Assembly: GCA_045345765.1 (NCBI GenBank)
Contig: CP148265.1
Coordinates: forward strand, 1,550,001 to 1,614,000
From: JAOARY01 sp045345765
GTDB taxonomy: Bacteria > Bacillota > Clostridia > Peptostreptococcales > Peptostreptococcaceae
DNA: 64,000 bases
Reading direction: 5' to 3'
Of this stretch, positions 8,810 through 18,065 are shown one piece after another (positions within the stretch are counted from its first letter, which is position 1; each line of letters begins with the position of its first letter). The notes beneath the pieces are model-generated. The model was not told the origin of the DNA, searched no databases, and saw only the letters and a list, made by a program, of their open reading frames with translations. Both the position numbers and the translations under genes were made by a program.

Positions 8810-10321
8810 ATGAAAACTGTAGTTTTATATAAAGATCAATTTGAACCGCTTTGTGATACACTTATATTACCTTTTTATGAAGGAATAGAATTTTCTAAAA
8901 AAGATATTATATTAAATGATGATTTGGAAAGTACAATATCGTATTTAGTAAGAGAAAAACTTTTTATAGGTAAATTCAATCAAGTTGAGAGTTTTAGAAC
9001 TTTAAAAGAAGAAAATCCTAAGAATATAATACTTATAGGTCTAGGTAAAGAAGAAAATTTAGACTTAGAAAGAATAAGAGTTTGTATGTCAAAAGCAATA
9101 AAAAAAGCAAAGGAATTTAAATCTCGTTCTGTAGAGATTCATCCTTTTGGAATGTCTTCTAATATATCATATTTTGATGCTTGTAGAGCTATTGTTGAAA
9201 GTGCTATTATGACAGACTATAGATTCGATAAATACAAATCAAAATCAGAAGATGATAAAACTATTGATATAGAAGAGTTAAACATATTACATCCATCATC
9301 TAAAAAGCCAGAAAAAGTAGAATATGGAGCAGATGAAGGTAAGATACTTGGAACAGCAACTAATTATGCTAGAGATTTAGTAAATGAACCTTCTAACAAT
9401 TTAACACCAAAGGATTTGGCTAATAAAGCAGTAGAACTTGGAAAGGAAAGTGGATTTGAAGTTGAAATATTAGAATATGAAAAAATAAAATCATTAAATA
9501 TGGAAGCTTTTTTAGAAGTTTCAAAATCAGCAACAAATGCCAATAATGGACCTAGGCTTATAGTTCTTAAATACATGAATAATAAAGAATCAGATGAAAT
9601 CCTTGGACTTGTAGGTAAGGGGCTTACTTATGATAGTGGTGGATTATCATTAAAGCCAACTGCTTCAATGCTTACAATGAAATCAGATATGGGTGGAAGT
9701 GCATCTGTACTTGGTGCATTTAAAGCAATAGCAGAAGCTAAACTACAAGCTAATGTAATAGGTGTTATTGCAGCTTGTGAAAACTCAATATCAGCACATG
9801 CCTATAGACCTGGAGATGTTATAAATTCTATGGCGAGAAAGACAATAGAAGTTATGAATACTGACGCGGAAGGTAGACTTACTTTAGCTGATGCACTTTA
9901 TTATATAATAAATGAAGAAAAAGTAAACAAAGTAATAGATGTAGCGACTTTAACAGGTGCTGCGGTGCATGCATTAGGCTCATTTGTAGCAGCATCTATG
10001 ACTAATGATGATGCATTTTATAAATATCTAAAAAAAGCAACGGATTTATCTGGTGAAAAAGTTCATAAGTTGCCAATGTATGATCATTATAAAGAACAGA
10101 TAAAATCAAATATAGCAGATATAAAAAATACAGGTGGAAAGGAAGCTGGAGCAATTACAGCAGGATTTTTCCTAAAAGAATTTGTTGGAGATACACCTTG
10201 GATACATGTTGATATAGCAGGTCCTTCTTATTTAGATAAGGATAAAGACTATCTTAAAAAGGGAGGAACAGGATTTTTGGTAAGAACATTATATCATTTT
10301 GTAAATGAATATAATAAATAA
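8810..10321 (+). CDS. pepA: Leucyl aminopeptidase (M17 family)
   Basis: 503 residues, the usual length of the family. It removes N-terminal residues from peptides in the cytoplasm using two metal ions and normally works as a hexamer. The C-terminal catalytic domain carries LVGKGLTYDSGGLSLKP (catalytic lysine and metal aspartate), MKSDMGGSA and the signature NTDAEGRLTLADAL, whose Asp, Glu and Arg bind metal and the bicarbonate site. All expected residues are present. ATG at 8810 follows GGGAGG. It is monocistronic, converging on the next gene through the large hairpin at 10342-10440. Confidence 0.95.
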   Translation: MKTVVLYKDQFEPLCDTLILPFYEGIEFSKKDIILNDDLESTISYLVREKLFIGKFNQVESFRTLKEENPKNIILIGLGKEENLDLERIRVCMSKAIKKAKEFKSRSVEIHPFGMSSNISYFDACRAIVESAIMTDYRFDKYKSKSEDDKTIDIEELNILHPSSKKPEKVEYGADEGKILGTATNYARDLVNEPSNNLTPKDLANKAVELGKESGFEVEILEYEKIKSLNMEAFLEVSKSATNANNGPRLIVLKYMNNKESDEILGLVGKGLTYDSGGLSLKPTASMLTMKSDMGGSASVLGAFKAIAEAKLQANVIGVIAACENSISAHAYRPGDVINSMARKTIEVMNTDAEGRLTLADALYYIINEEKVNKVIDVATLTGAAVHALGSFVAASMTNDDAFYKYLKKATDLSGEKVHKLPMYDHYKEQIKSNIADIKNTGGKEAGAITAGFFLKEFVGDTPWIHVDIAGPSYLDKDKDYLKKGGTGFLVRTLYHFVNEYNK

Positions 10322-10341
10322 ATGAAGATAATTTAATTCAA

Positions 10342-10440
10342 AAAGGATATGTAAATTGAGTAATCTATCTAAAATATATGTTTTGCAAAATTAAAATTAG
10401 CAAAAATATTTTAGAATTTAGCTCAATTTGCATATCCTTT
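10342..10440. terminator. Large bidirectional hairpin between convergent genes
   Basis: Outer arms at 10342-10360 and 10422-10440 pair over 19 bases with one G-T pair. An inner stem (CTAAAATAT with ATATTTTAG) follows. The hairpin lies between the convergent aminopeptidase and HD-GYP genes and can serve both as terminator. At about 99 bp with nested stems it has the architecture of the palindromic elements near 56-63 kb, though the sequence differs. Confidence 0.65.
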
Positions 10441-10502
10441 ATCTAAGATTACATTATAACTGAATATAACTGAATTTTTTTATTTTAATAACTGGATTCA
10501 AT

Positions 10503-11690
10503 TTATAACTGAATTCTTTCTATTTTAATGTCTTTATTTAATTCCAAATCATAAAATGTATCACCACATTTAACTAGTGGCTTTGAAATATTGTTAACAT
10601 TCATTTTTATAATATTTCCTGTTTCTCCGTTATTAAGAACTACAGTTGAATTTATATAATAATTAATTATTTTTTTGATAAAAATCATAGAGTATTTAGG
10701 GTCTAAAAGTCCATAAGATTCCTTTTGGAAAACATCAAGCACTCTAAATAGAGAATCTCTAGTTTTATATGGTCTATTTGAAGTAATAGCATCAAAGATA
10801 TCGCTAAGTGCAGTCATTTTACCAAATGGATGAATTTTTTCTCCAGTAAGACCAAGTGGGTATCCTGTTCCATCCTCTCTTTCGTGATGCATCAAAACCC
10901 CATATTTTATTGATTTTGATAAAAATGGGATTCTCTTTATAAATTCATAACTCAAAGTTGGATGTTTCTTTACGATTGAATATTCTTTTTCTGATAATTT
11001 TCCTGGTTTATTTAGAATATCTTCTTTAATCTTAACAAGTCCAATATCAAATAAAAGACCTGTTTTTATAAGAAGCCTCAAATCTCTACTTTCCATATTG
11101 TGCCAAGTTCCTTGTATATAATTAAGTAAAGCTACATGAGTTATATGACTATATAAATAATTTTCAGAATCAGATTCAATTGCGATAAGCTCCACAGTTT
11201 TTTTGAAATCAGTAATATTTAAAATAATATAATCAGTCATATAAGTCAAAAAATCTGAAGTTTTTACTGTACCTTCTTGTAATACATCCATATTAACTCG
11301 AATTTTATCTGTTATAAATGCTAGATGATCAGTCATTGGCATATCTATTTTTTTTGCTTTAGAATTAGGAGAGATTAGCATTCTATTATCTTCACCATCT
11401 GATTCTTGTATTTCTTTAAGTTCTTTAGATGCATCTAAGTTATCCAAATTAATACCATTTATCTTAGTTTCGCTTTTGTTATTCATCGAAGGTTCATTTT
11501 TTGTACCATTAAGATAAACAGTTACTTCTGTTGTAGAATAATCTCTAAGTCTATCTGTCAATAATTTAGAAAGCTTTGTATTTGCTTTTATAACACCTTC
11601 ACCATATTTCAAATCCTTTGCTAAGACCATACCTGGCATTAATTGTGAAGCTTTTATAGTGGCAACTTTGCCAGAATGTAAAACACCCAT
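10503..11690 (-). CDS. HD-GYP-type protein with degenerate HD motif
   Basis: 395 residues. Residues 1-65 form a short beta-rich N-terminal domain typical of clostridial HD-GYP proteins (ASQLMPGMVLAKDL). A linker precedes an HD-GYP domain from about 175. Normal enzymes cleave c-di-GMP. Here the hallmark HDIGK reads FDIGL at 214-218, so the metal-binding histidine and the lysine are gone. HHEREDGTGYPLGL at 268-281 and the first histidine (SHITH) remain. This may be an inactive sensor or an altered enzyme. The ATG at 11690 (MGVLHSG) follows GGGAG; an upstream in-frame TTG is less likely. Confidence 0.85.
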   Translation of the reverse strand: MGVLHSGKVATIKASQLMPGMVLAKDLKYGEGVIKANTKLSKLLTDRLRDYSTTEVTVYLNGTKNEPSMNNKSETKINGINLDNLDASKELKEIQESDGEDNRMLISPNSKAKKIDMPMTDHLAFITDKIRVNMDVLQEGTVKTSDFLTYMTDYIILNITDFKKTVELIAIESDSENYLYSHITHVALLNYIQGTWHNMESRDLRLLIKTGLLFDIGLVKIKEDILNKPGKLSEKEYSIVKKHPTLSYEFIKRIPFLSKSIKYGVLMHHEREDGTGYPLGLTGEKIHPFGKMTALSDIFDAITSNRPYKTRDSLFRVLDVFQKESYGLLDPKYSMIFIKKIINYYINSTVVLNNGETGNIIKMNVNNISKPLVKCGDTFYDLELNKDIKIERIQL

Positions 11691-11894
11691 AAAATCAACT
11701 CCCAAGAATACATTAATATATTTATTATATCATAAATAGTACATAAGTCCTAAATGTGATTACAATTTATAAATAACGATATTATGAAATATTTTTACTA
11801 AAAATCATAAAATATTCGTCAAAAAACTTTAAATCTAAAGATTTAATAGTTATAATAATCTATTATATAGATTAAAAAGGATGTGAGAAACTCC

Positions 11895-13427
11895 ATGGAA
11901 TATATATACCCAAAAATAAAACAAATCACAAATAAAGAAGAAGTTTCGTTTCATGTTCCTGGACATAAAAACGGAAAAATTCTTCTTAAATATGAAGAGG
12001 AATACGCAAGAGAACTCTATAAGATTGATACAACTGAAATAAATGGAACAGATGATTTGCATGATGCGAAAGAAATTATAAATCAAGCCCAAAATAGAGC
12101 GAGTAAATTATATAATTCTTATAAAACCTACTTTTTAATTAATGGCACAACAGTAGGAATATTAGCATCGATAATGAGTCAATTCAAGGAAAATGATAAA
12201 GTTGTGGTTCAAAGAGACTGTCACAAAGCAGTTATAAACGCTCTTATATTATCTGGGGCAAGACCAATATATATATATCCTAAAATAGATAGTAAAACAA
12301 ATCTTAGCTTGGGTATAGATTCATCAGTACTAAAAAATTTATTAGAAGAAAATAAAGATATAAAAGGTGTTATAATATCTTCACCCTCGTATTATGGAAT
12401 AGCTCAAGATGTATCTAAGATAAGCAAGTTAACAGATGAATACAAAAAGATACTCATAGTAGATGAAGCACATGGGGCGCATAATATCTTAGATACAAAT
12501 CTTCCTAAAACAAGCTTGGAACAAGGTGCAGATATTAGTATAATGAGTATACATAAAACATTACCATCCTTCACTCAAAGCTCTGTGTTACATATAAACA
12601 ATAAAAAAAATATAGATAAGATAATTGATATAGATAGACTTTTAATGTATTTAAAAATGCTTCAAAGTTCTTCGCCGTCTTATTTATTAATGACATCTTT
12701 AGACAAAGCATTTAAAATAGCAGAGCAAAAAGGTAAATACCTTATGAGTAAACTTCTAAAAGAAATTCTTAAATTAAAGAGTTCTTTAAAAAATAACAAT
12801 GTATTTGAATTCTTAGAAAATGATGATATTACAAAGATTTATATAAAATCCAAAATATATGCTTTAGATGGAAAACAAATGCACGATATATTAGAAGAAC
12901 GATATAATATAATACCTGAATTCCATGATGAAAGAGGAGTTCTTTTGGTCAGTAGCATAGGTAATGATGAAAAAGATTTTAGTAAATTAAAAAGAGCATT
13001 AGAAGAAATTATAAAAGAATATGATATAAAAAACAAATCAAAAATAGAAGAAAAAGCTTCGAAAAAAAATAAAAAGACTGACCAGATAAAAATAAATAAA
13101 AATAATCAAATTAAAGAATCAAAGAAATTAAAGGAAGATGAATTAAAAAAAGAAAAGAATATATTTAATATATTAGACGATAATTTAGTACTGACACCAA
13201 AAGAAGCATTCAATACTAAATCAAAACAAATCATAAAATTAAAAGATTCAGTTAATCAAATATCAAATGAATTTATAATACCATATCCTCCAGGAATACC
13301 TATATTAGTTCCAGGAGAAAGAATAACAAAAGATATAATAGATTATGTTATATCTAACAAAGATACTATAAATATATTAGGATTAAAAGATGATACAAAT
13401 AAGAATATAGAGGTGATAGAATGCTAA
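11895..13427 (+). CDS. Orn/Lys/Arg decarboxylase family protein (aspartate aminotransferase fold)
   Basis: About 510 residues. The N-terminal two thirds match the PLP-dependent decarboxylase fold: SFHVPGHKNG near the start, DEAHGAHN for the PLP pyridine, and SIHKTLPSFTQSS with the Schiff-base lysine. It would decarboxylate arginine, lysine or ornithine; the specificity is not readable. The C-terminal PYPPGIPILVPGE motif of the family is present. Between catalytic and C-terminal domains lies a lysine- and asparagine-rich insert of about 75 residues (roughly 375-450), unusual for the family. ATG at 11895 is chosen; a GTG at 11883 sits directly on the ribosome binding site. It overlaps the next gene by seven bases. 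Confidence 0.85.
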   Translation: MEYIYPKIKQITNKEEVSFHVPGHKNGKILLKYEEEYARELYKIDTTEINGTDDLHDAKEIINQAQNRASKLYNSYKTYFLINGTTVGILASIMSQFKENDKVVVQRDCHKAVINALILSGARPIYIYPKIDSKTNLSLGIDSSVLKNLLEENKDIKGVIISSPSYYGIAQDVSKISKLTDEYKKILIVDEAHGAHNILDTNLPKTSLEQGADISIMSIHKTLPSFTQSSVLHINNKKNIDKIIDIDRLLMYLKMLQSSSPSYLLMTSLDKAFKIAEQKGKYLMSKLLKEILKLKSSLKNNNVFEFLENDDITKIYIKSKIYALDGKQMHDILEERYNIIPEFHDERGVLLVSSIGNDEKDFSKLKRALEEIIKEYDIKNKSKIEEKASKKNKKTDQIKINKNNQIKESKKLKEDELKKEKNIFNILDDNLVLTPKEAFNTKSKQIIKLKDSVNQISNEFIIPYPPGIPILVPGERITKDIIDYVISNKDTINILGLKDDTNKNIEVIEC

Positions 13428-14884
13428 AAATACTAGGTTTAGGCCCAGGTAGTTTAGATTATATAAGTTATAAAGCGATTGAAGAGTTAAAATCAGCTAA
13501 TGAGAATAATAAAAAAATATATCTAAGAACTATAAAACATCCAATAGTTAGTGATATAAATAATATGGGTATTAACTACGAGGGACTTGATTATTTTTAC
13601 GAACAAGAAGAGAACTTCAACGATGTTTATAAAAATATCGCAGAATTTGTAATGAAAGAAGCGCTAAAGGACGATATTATATATGTTGTTCCAGGCCATC
13701 CAATGGTTGCAGAAAAAAGTGTGGAGCTAATAATAAGTTTAGCTAAGCAAAATAATACAGAGTATGAAATAATAGAATCTATGAGTTTTGTAGATGCTAT
13801 GTATAGATTATCTGATTTTGACCCTGTAAACGGATTTACACTTGTAGATGCGTTATCCATAGAGGAAAGTAATATAGATATATACAACCATTATATAATA
13901 ACTCAAGTGTATGATAGATTTATAGCATCTAACCTTAAGATATTTTTGATGGAATACTATGATGATGATAAGATTATAAAGATTGTAAAAAATGCTGGAA
14001 TCAAAGATATGGAAAAAGTAATAGATGTTAAATTATATGAATTAGATAGAATTGATGAATTTGATCATTTGACTTCAATTTATATAGAAGCACAAAAAGA
14101 AAAGACTTATGAAAGTATAAATGATTTTATAGGCGTTATGAAAAGACTAAGAGGTAAAAATGGTTGTCCTTGGGATCAAAAACAAACTCATCAAAGCTTA
14201 AAAACACATTTATTAGAAGAAGCATATGAACTTTATGACGCTATAGAAAAAGAAGATATAGATGAAATGATAGAAGAATTAGGTGATTTATTATTACATG
14301 TTGTATTTCATGGTTTAATAGCCGCAGAAGATGGATATTTTAATATTAAGGATATAGTAAAATCAATAAGTCAAAAATTAATAAGACGACATCCTCATGT
14401 ATTTTTGGACGAAAAATTCAATGAAGAAGAGTACGATAAGAGATGGGAAGAAATAAAAAGAAAAGAAAAGAAAGAAGAAACTATAACGCAGGGTATTAGA
14501 AGGATTCCAAATGCTTTTCCAGGTCTTATGAAAGCTAGAAAAATCCAAGAAAAGGCAAAAATTGTTGGTTTTGATTGGTCTGATATAGCAGATGTTTACA
14601 AAAAAGTAGAGGAAGAATACAAAGAAGTGGTTGACGCGCATGCCAAAGGAGATATACAATACATAGAGGAAGAGGTTGGAGACCTCTTGTTTGCAGTTGT
14701 AAATCTTGCGAGATTTTTAAAGGTTGACCCAGAAGAAGCAATAAACAAAACTTCAAAAAAATTCATAGATAGATTTGAATATGTTGAAAAACAAGCCTTA
14801 AAATCAAATAGAGAATTAAAGGATTGTACACTTAAGGAAATGGATGAATTTTGGGAAGAGGCTAAGAAGATAGAAAAGAATTAG
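13421..14884 (+). CDS. mazG: Tetrapyrrole methylase / MazG nucleotide pyrophosphohydrolase fusion (YabN-like)
   Basis: 487 residues. Residues 1-225 match a SAM-dependent tetrapyrrole (corrin/porphyrin) methylase domain (ILGLGPGSLDY, VVPGHPMVAE). Residues from about 230 hold two MazG all-alpha NTP pyrophosphatase repeats (MKRLRGKNGCPWDQKQTH, LLEEAYELYDAIE, EELGDLLLHVVFH), with the ExxE and ExxD metal ligands intact. This fusion is the Bacillus YabN arrangement, involved in removing aberrant nucleotides. It is translationally coupled to the upstream decarboxylase gene and sits in the order MazG-HU-RqcP-DivIC known from Firmicutes. Confidence 0.93.
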   Translation: MLKILGLGPGSLDYISYKAIEELKSANENNKKIYLRTIKHPIVSDINNMGINYEGLDYFYEQEENFNDVYKNIAEFVMKEALKDDIIYVVPGHPMVAEKSVELIISLAKQNNTEYEIIESMSFVDAMYRLSDFDPVNGFTLVDALSIEESNIDIYNHYIITQVYDRFIASNLKIFLMEYYDDDKIIKIVKNAGIKDMEKVIDVKLYELDRIDEFDHLTSIYIEAQKEKTYESINDFIGVMKRLRGKNGCPWDQKQTHQSLKTHLLEEAYELYDAIEKEDIDEMIEELGDLLLHVVFHGLIAAEDGYFNIKDIVKSISQKLIRRHPHVFLDEKFNEEEYDKRWEEIKRKEKKEETITQGIRRIPNAFPGLMKARKIQEKAKIVGFDWSDIADVYKKVEEEYKEVVDAHAKGDIQYIEEEVGDLLFAVVNLARFLKVDPEEAINKTSKKFIDRFEYVEKQALKSNRELKDCTLKEMDEFWEEAKKIEKN

Positions 14885-15075
14885 TTAAAATAAATTGTAA
14901 AGTGAATTTAATATAAGTTAAAGTCATTGAAATTAGTTAAATAGAACTAAAAATATCGAACATAATATTAAAATTTAAATAAAAAGTATGTAAAATATTT
15001 AATTATAGTTTATAATGGAGTTATCCATTTATAATAAATAAGAGGATTTGCAAGAATTTAAGGAGGTTTTTTTAA

Positions 15076-15354
15076 ATGAATAAAGCAGAATTAGTAGCAA
15101 ATATGGCTACAAAAAGTGGATTAACTAAAAAGGATGCAGAATCAGCATTAAACGCATTCATGAAATCAGTTGAGGAAGCTCTAGTTTCAGAAGATAAAGT
15201 TCAATTAGTTGGATTTGGAACTTTTGAAGTTAGACAAAGAGCAGCTAGACAAGGTAGAAACCCAAGAGACCCTAAGCAAGTTATAGAAATACCAGCTTCT
15301 AAAGCTCCAGTATTCAAAGCTGGAAAAGGTCTTAAAGAAATAGTAAATAAATAA
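15076..15354 (+). CDS. hup: HU-family DNA-binding protein
   Basis: 92 residues, the standard HU length. It has the N-terminal helical dimer region (MNKAELVANMATKSGLTKKD), the beta-arm region with GFGTFEVRQRAARQGRNP and the proline-containing C-terminal signature. It binds and bends DNA without sequence specificity and compacts the chromosome. AAGGAGG lies upstream of the ATG at 15076, and TATAAT at 15011-15016 is a likely -10 box. It ends in its own terminator, so it is probably transcribed alone and strongly. Confidence 0.97.
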   Translation: MNKAELVANMATKSGLTKKDAESALNAFMKSVEEALVSEDKVQLVGFGTFEVRQRAARQGRNPRDPKQVIEIPASKAPVFKAGKGLKEIVNK

Positions 15355-15401
15355 GCATATTTATAAATTCTATATTATTTTGTATAATAATATAGAAGGA
15401 C

Positions 15402-15447
15402 AAAAACAGTTCTTTTTAAGTATTTACTTTCAAAGAGCTGTTTTTTT
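15402..15447 (+). terminator. Rho-independent terminator after HU gene
   Basis: AACAGTTCTTT pairs with AAAGAGCTGTT and is followed by a run of T. A smaller AT-rich hairpin at about 15368-15397 precedes it. Confidence 0.85.
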
Positions 15448-15559
15448 ATATCAAATTCCTTAAAAACCTTAAATTTTATTTAACTAAGTAAGTGAGATGG
15501 TCTATAATTAAAAGCTCACTAAATATAGTTTACAAAAATCATTAAAAGGATGTGTTAAT

Positions 15560-15802
15560 ATGCGTTTAGATAAATATCTTAAAGTATCGAGAATAATAAA
15601 AAGAAGAACAATAGCAAAAGAAGCTTGCGAAAGTGGAATGATACAGATTAATGGAAAAGTAGCAAAACCTTCAACAAAGGTCAAAGAAGGCGATGTTATA
15701 GAAATAGAAATAGGAAGTAGAAAAACAAAAGCAAAGATTAAGATGATAAAATCACATGTATTAAAAAATGATGCAGAGGAAATGTATGAGATCTTACTAT
15801 AG
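15560..15802 (+). CDS. rqcP: S4-domain RNA-binding protein (RqcP / YabO-like)
   Basis: 80 residues, a free S4 domain: MRLDKYLKVSRIIKRRTIA, ESGMIQINGKVAKPSTKVKEGD. In Bacillus the orthologue at this position (YabO, RqcP) binds stalled 50S subunits and helps RqcH add alanine tails. Position between the HU and DivIC genes supports orthology. ATG at 15560 is preceded by AAAGGATG. Its end overlaps the start of the DivIC-like gene by 17 bases. Confidence 0.9.
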   Translation: MRLDKYLKVSRIIKRRTIAKEACESGMIQINGKVAKPSTKVKEGDVIEIEIGSRKTKAKIKMIKSHVLKNDAEEMYEILL

Positions 15803-16424
15803 TGATGGTAAGAAAAAAAATAAAAAGAAAAAACAAAATACTAATAAATTAAAAAACAATACAAATAAAAGAACAAAAACAAAACAAAATAAGATATCAA
15901 CAAATAAAACAAAGAACAAACAAAATAAAAAAAATACTAGAAATTCAGATAAGCTAAAATCAGAAATAAAAGAAATAAATCATCTTAATAACAATATAAT
16001 TAATTTTGAAGATAAACTGACTAAAAAGAAAAAAAGGGATAAAATAAAAAGATATATGGAAAATGAAATAGAAGATGAAGGAAAAAGAGATTATAAAAAT
16101 AAAACAAATGAAAATGAAAGAACACGAAAAAAAAATACAAATACAATACAAATACAAAATTTGATTTTTATCTTAATATCATTGGCTTTAACGATATATA
16201 TAATATCTAGTTTTGTAGAACAAGATAAAAAAATTAAAGAAATAAAAGAAAACAAAGCCAAAGTCGAAAAAGAGATACAAAGAGAAAAAATAATAAATCA
16301 AAATCTAAAAAAACAAATAGAAAATGTTGATACTAACAAATTCGTAGAAAGAACAGCAAGAGAAAAATTAAAGATGATTTATGATGGTGAAATTATGTAT
16401 ATAGATACAAATAAAATGGAGTGA
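15786..16424 (+). CDS. divIC: DivIC/FtsB-like cell-division protein with long polycationic N-terminus
   Basis: About 212 residues. A single membrane span (LIFILISLALTIYIISSFV) near residues 125-143 is followed by an extracellular coiled coil (EQDKKIKEIKENKAKVEKEI) and a C-terminal septum-formation-initiator region (FVERTAREKLKMIYDGEI). This matches DivIC/FtsL/FtsB proteins of the divisome. DivIC is usually 100-130 residues; here about 120 lysine- and asparagine-rich residues precede the span and would be cytoplasmic. ATG at 15786 follows AGAGGA. Gene order supports the call. yabP and yabQ, normally between it and the S4 gene in spore formers, are missing. Confidence 0.82.
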   Translation: MRSYYSDGKKKNKKKKQNTNKLKNNTNKRTKTKQNKISTNKTKNKQNKKNTRNSDKLKSEIKEINHLNNNIINFEDKLTKKKKRDKIKRYMENEIEDEGKRDYKNKTNENERTRKKNTNTIQIQNLIFILISLALTIYIISSFVEQDKKIKEIKENKAKVEKEIQREKIINQNLKKQIENVDTNKFVERTAREKLKMIYDGEIMYIDTNKME

Positions 16425-16428
16425 TGTT

Positions 16429-17346
16429 ATGAGATATGCTGCTATTGATATAGGGACTAATTCGATGAGATTACTTATAAGTGAATATGAAGATGGAAAA
16501 TTTATAAAAAGAGATAAATTTATAAATACAACTAGAATAGGAAAGAATGTAGATGAACAAGGTCTAATATCAAAGGATGCCATAGAAAAAAACATAGATG
16601 CACTTTGTAAATTCTACAATCAAGCAAAGGATAGTGAATGTAAAGATATATATATAATAGGAACATCAGCACTTAGAGATAGTAAAAATAAAAATGAATT
16701 TATAAAGGAAGCTAAAGATAAATTAAATGCAAATGTAGATATAATTGATGGTGATATGGAAGCTAATATGGGATTTATGGGTGTATTAAGTGGAATGGAA
16801 GATAAGAAGGAAGATATTCTGGTAATAGATATTGGTGGAGGCTCAACTGAATTTATAGTTGGAAATGAAGAAGGGATTAAGTTTAGCAAGAGCGAAAATG
16901 TAGGTGCAGTAAGAATGAGTGAAAAATTCCTAAAAAAAGACCCTATAGATGAAGAAGAATATGAACAAATGAAAGATTATATATATAAGACTCTATCAAA
17001 TACATTGGATATAATTAATGACTTTGATATCAAAAAAATAATAGGGATAGGTGGAACTATAACGACTTTAGCTTCAATGCATCTTAAGTTAGAAGAATAC
17101 GATATGCAAAAGACTCATAATCTTAATTTAGATATAGATGACTTAAAAAGACAAATAGATTTACTTATGCCTTTAAATAAGGAACAAAAAAGAACTATAA
17201 CAGGACTTCAACCAAAAAGAGCAGATATAATAAATGCTGGTTTTGCAATCTTAGAGATAATTCTTAATAATTTCTATATAGATAATTTGTATGTTAGTGA
17301 GTATGATAATCTTGAAGGTCTTATTTATTTTAACTATACAAAATAA
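16429..17346 (+). CDS. Ppx/GppA-family phosphatase
   Basis: 305 residues of the actin-like ATPase fold. AAIDIGTNSMRLLI at the N-terminus is the phosphate-1 loop and VIDIGGGSTEFIVG near 134-147 the phosphate-2 loop, with the catalytic Glu in the GDMEA region. The family hydrolyses polyphosphate or (p)ppGpp. At about 305 residues it is a short single-module form without a C-terminal HD domain, more like pppGpp/short-chain polyphosphate enzymes. It starts four bases after the DivIC-like stop, so it is in the same operon. Confidence 0.92.
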   Translation: MRYAAIDIGTNSMRLLISEYEDGKFIKRDKFINTTRIGKNVDEQGLISKDAIEKNIDALCKFYNQAKDSECKDIYIIGTSALRDSKNKNEFIKEAKDKLNANVDIIDGDMEANMGFMGVLSGMEDKKEDILVIDIGGGSTEFIVGNEEGIKFSKSENVGAVRMSEKFLKKDPIDEEEYEQMKDYIYKTLSNTLDIINDFDIKKIIGIGGTITTLASMHLKLEEYDMQKTHNLNLDIDDLKRQIDLLMPLNKEQKRTITGLQPKRADIINAGFAILEIILNNFYIDNLYVSEYDNLEGLIYFNYTK

Positions 17347-17448
17347 AACAAAATTATTTACAAAATAAAAATTAAATGTTAACATATTCCTTATATTAAT
17401 GAATATTAAATTCTAAGCTTAGAAAAAATAATATAGGGGAGATATAAT

Positions 17449-17994
17449 ATGAAAAAACTTGTATTTATTATCATTGTATTAGTTTTTGTTATAGCAAATA
17501 TAAAAATAAATGTGACAAGTAAAAATAATAAATTTGATTACAAAGGAGATATGAATTTTTCTGAAATAGTTGATATAATATCAAAAGAAAAAAATATATC
17601 AAACGAAAAAGCGATACAGGATTTAGTAAAAAGAAATATAGTAAATGGTGATTCTAGAGATAAAATTATTAATCAACTAGAAAATTCGAATTATTGGGTT
17701 TTTACAGAAAAGATTAATCAAAATACGAGTTTGAAATTTTTATGTAGAGTAAGCAGTTCTAAACATTATATAGGTGTGTATGATATTTTAGACATATTTT
17801 TGAATTCTGATGACAGAGAATTTGAAGGAGAATATTATCATAACTTAGAAAATGCGTATACAATGTATTGGGAAGTGAATGGAGGTTTATCAAAAAACAG
17901 AAAAATATCATTTGCTGATATATTTGAATTGAGATTGGATGAATTTGATACCAAAGGTATATGTATAGATGGGAAAAAGAGAATATTATATTAA
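17449..17994 (+). CDS. Exported or membrane-anchored protein of unknown function
   Basis: 181 residues. A hydrophobic N-terminal segment (KKLVFIIIVLVFVIANIKI) without a clear cleavage site suggests a signal anchor; the rest would lie outside the membrane. No domain is recognised. GGGGAG precedes the ATG. A terminator shared with the convergent pyrG follows at 18031. Confidence 0.7.
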   Translation: MKKLVFIIIVLVFVIANIKINVTSKNNKFDYKGDMNFSEIVDIISKEKNISNEKAIQDLVKRNIVNGDSRDKIINQLENSNYWVFTEKINQNTSLKFLCRVSSSKHYIGVYDILDIFLNSDDREFEGEYYHNLENAYTMYWEVNGGLSKNRKISFADIFELRLDEFDTKGICIDGKKRILY

Positions 17995-18030
17995 GTAAAA
18001 TTGGTGCAGGTGAAAGTTGTTAAAAATAAA

Positions 18031-18058
18031 AAAAGAACTCGAAAGAGTTCTTTTTTAT
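18031..18058. terminator. Bidirectional terminator between convergent genes
   Basis: AAAAGAACTC, a GAAA tetraloop and GAGTTCTTTT form a compact hairpin flanked by A-rich sequence on the left and T-rich on the right. It can end both the exported-protein gene and pyrG. Confidence 0.9.
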
Positions 18059-18065
18059 TTAATAT

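Noticed and set aside
10342..10440. Sixth copy of the palindromic repeat family
   Set aside because: Architecture and length match, but the arm sequence is unrelated, and convergent genes on both sides explain a bidirectional terminator.
14378..14659. Antisense reading frames over the MazG gene
   Set aside because: They lack ribosome binding sites and have compositions expected of shadows of the well-supported plus-strand gene.
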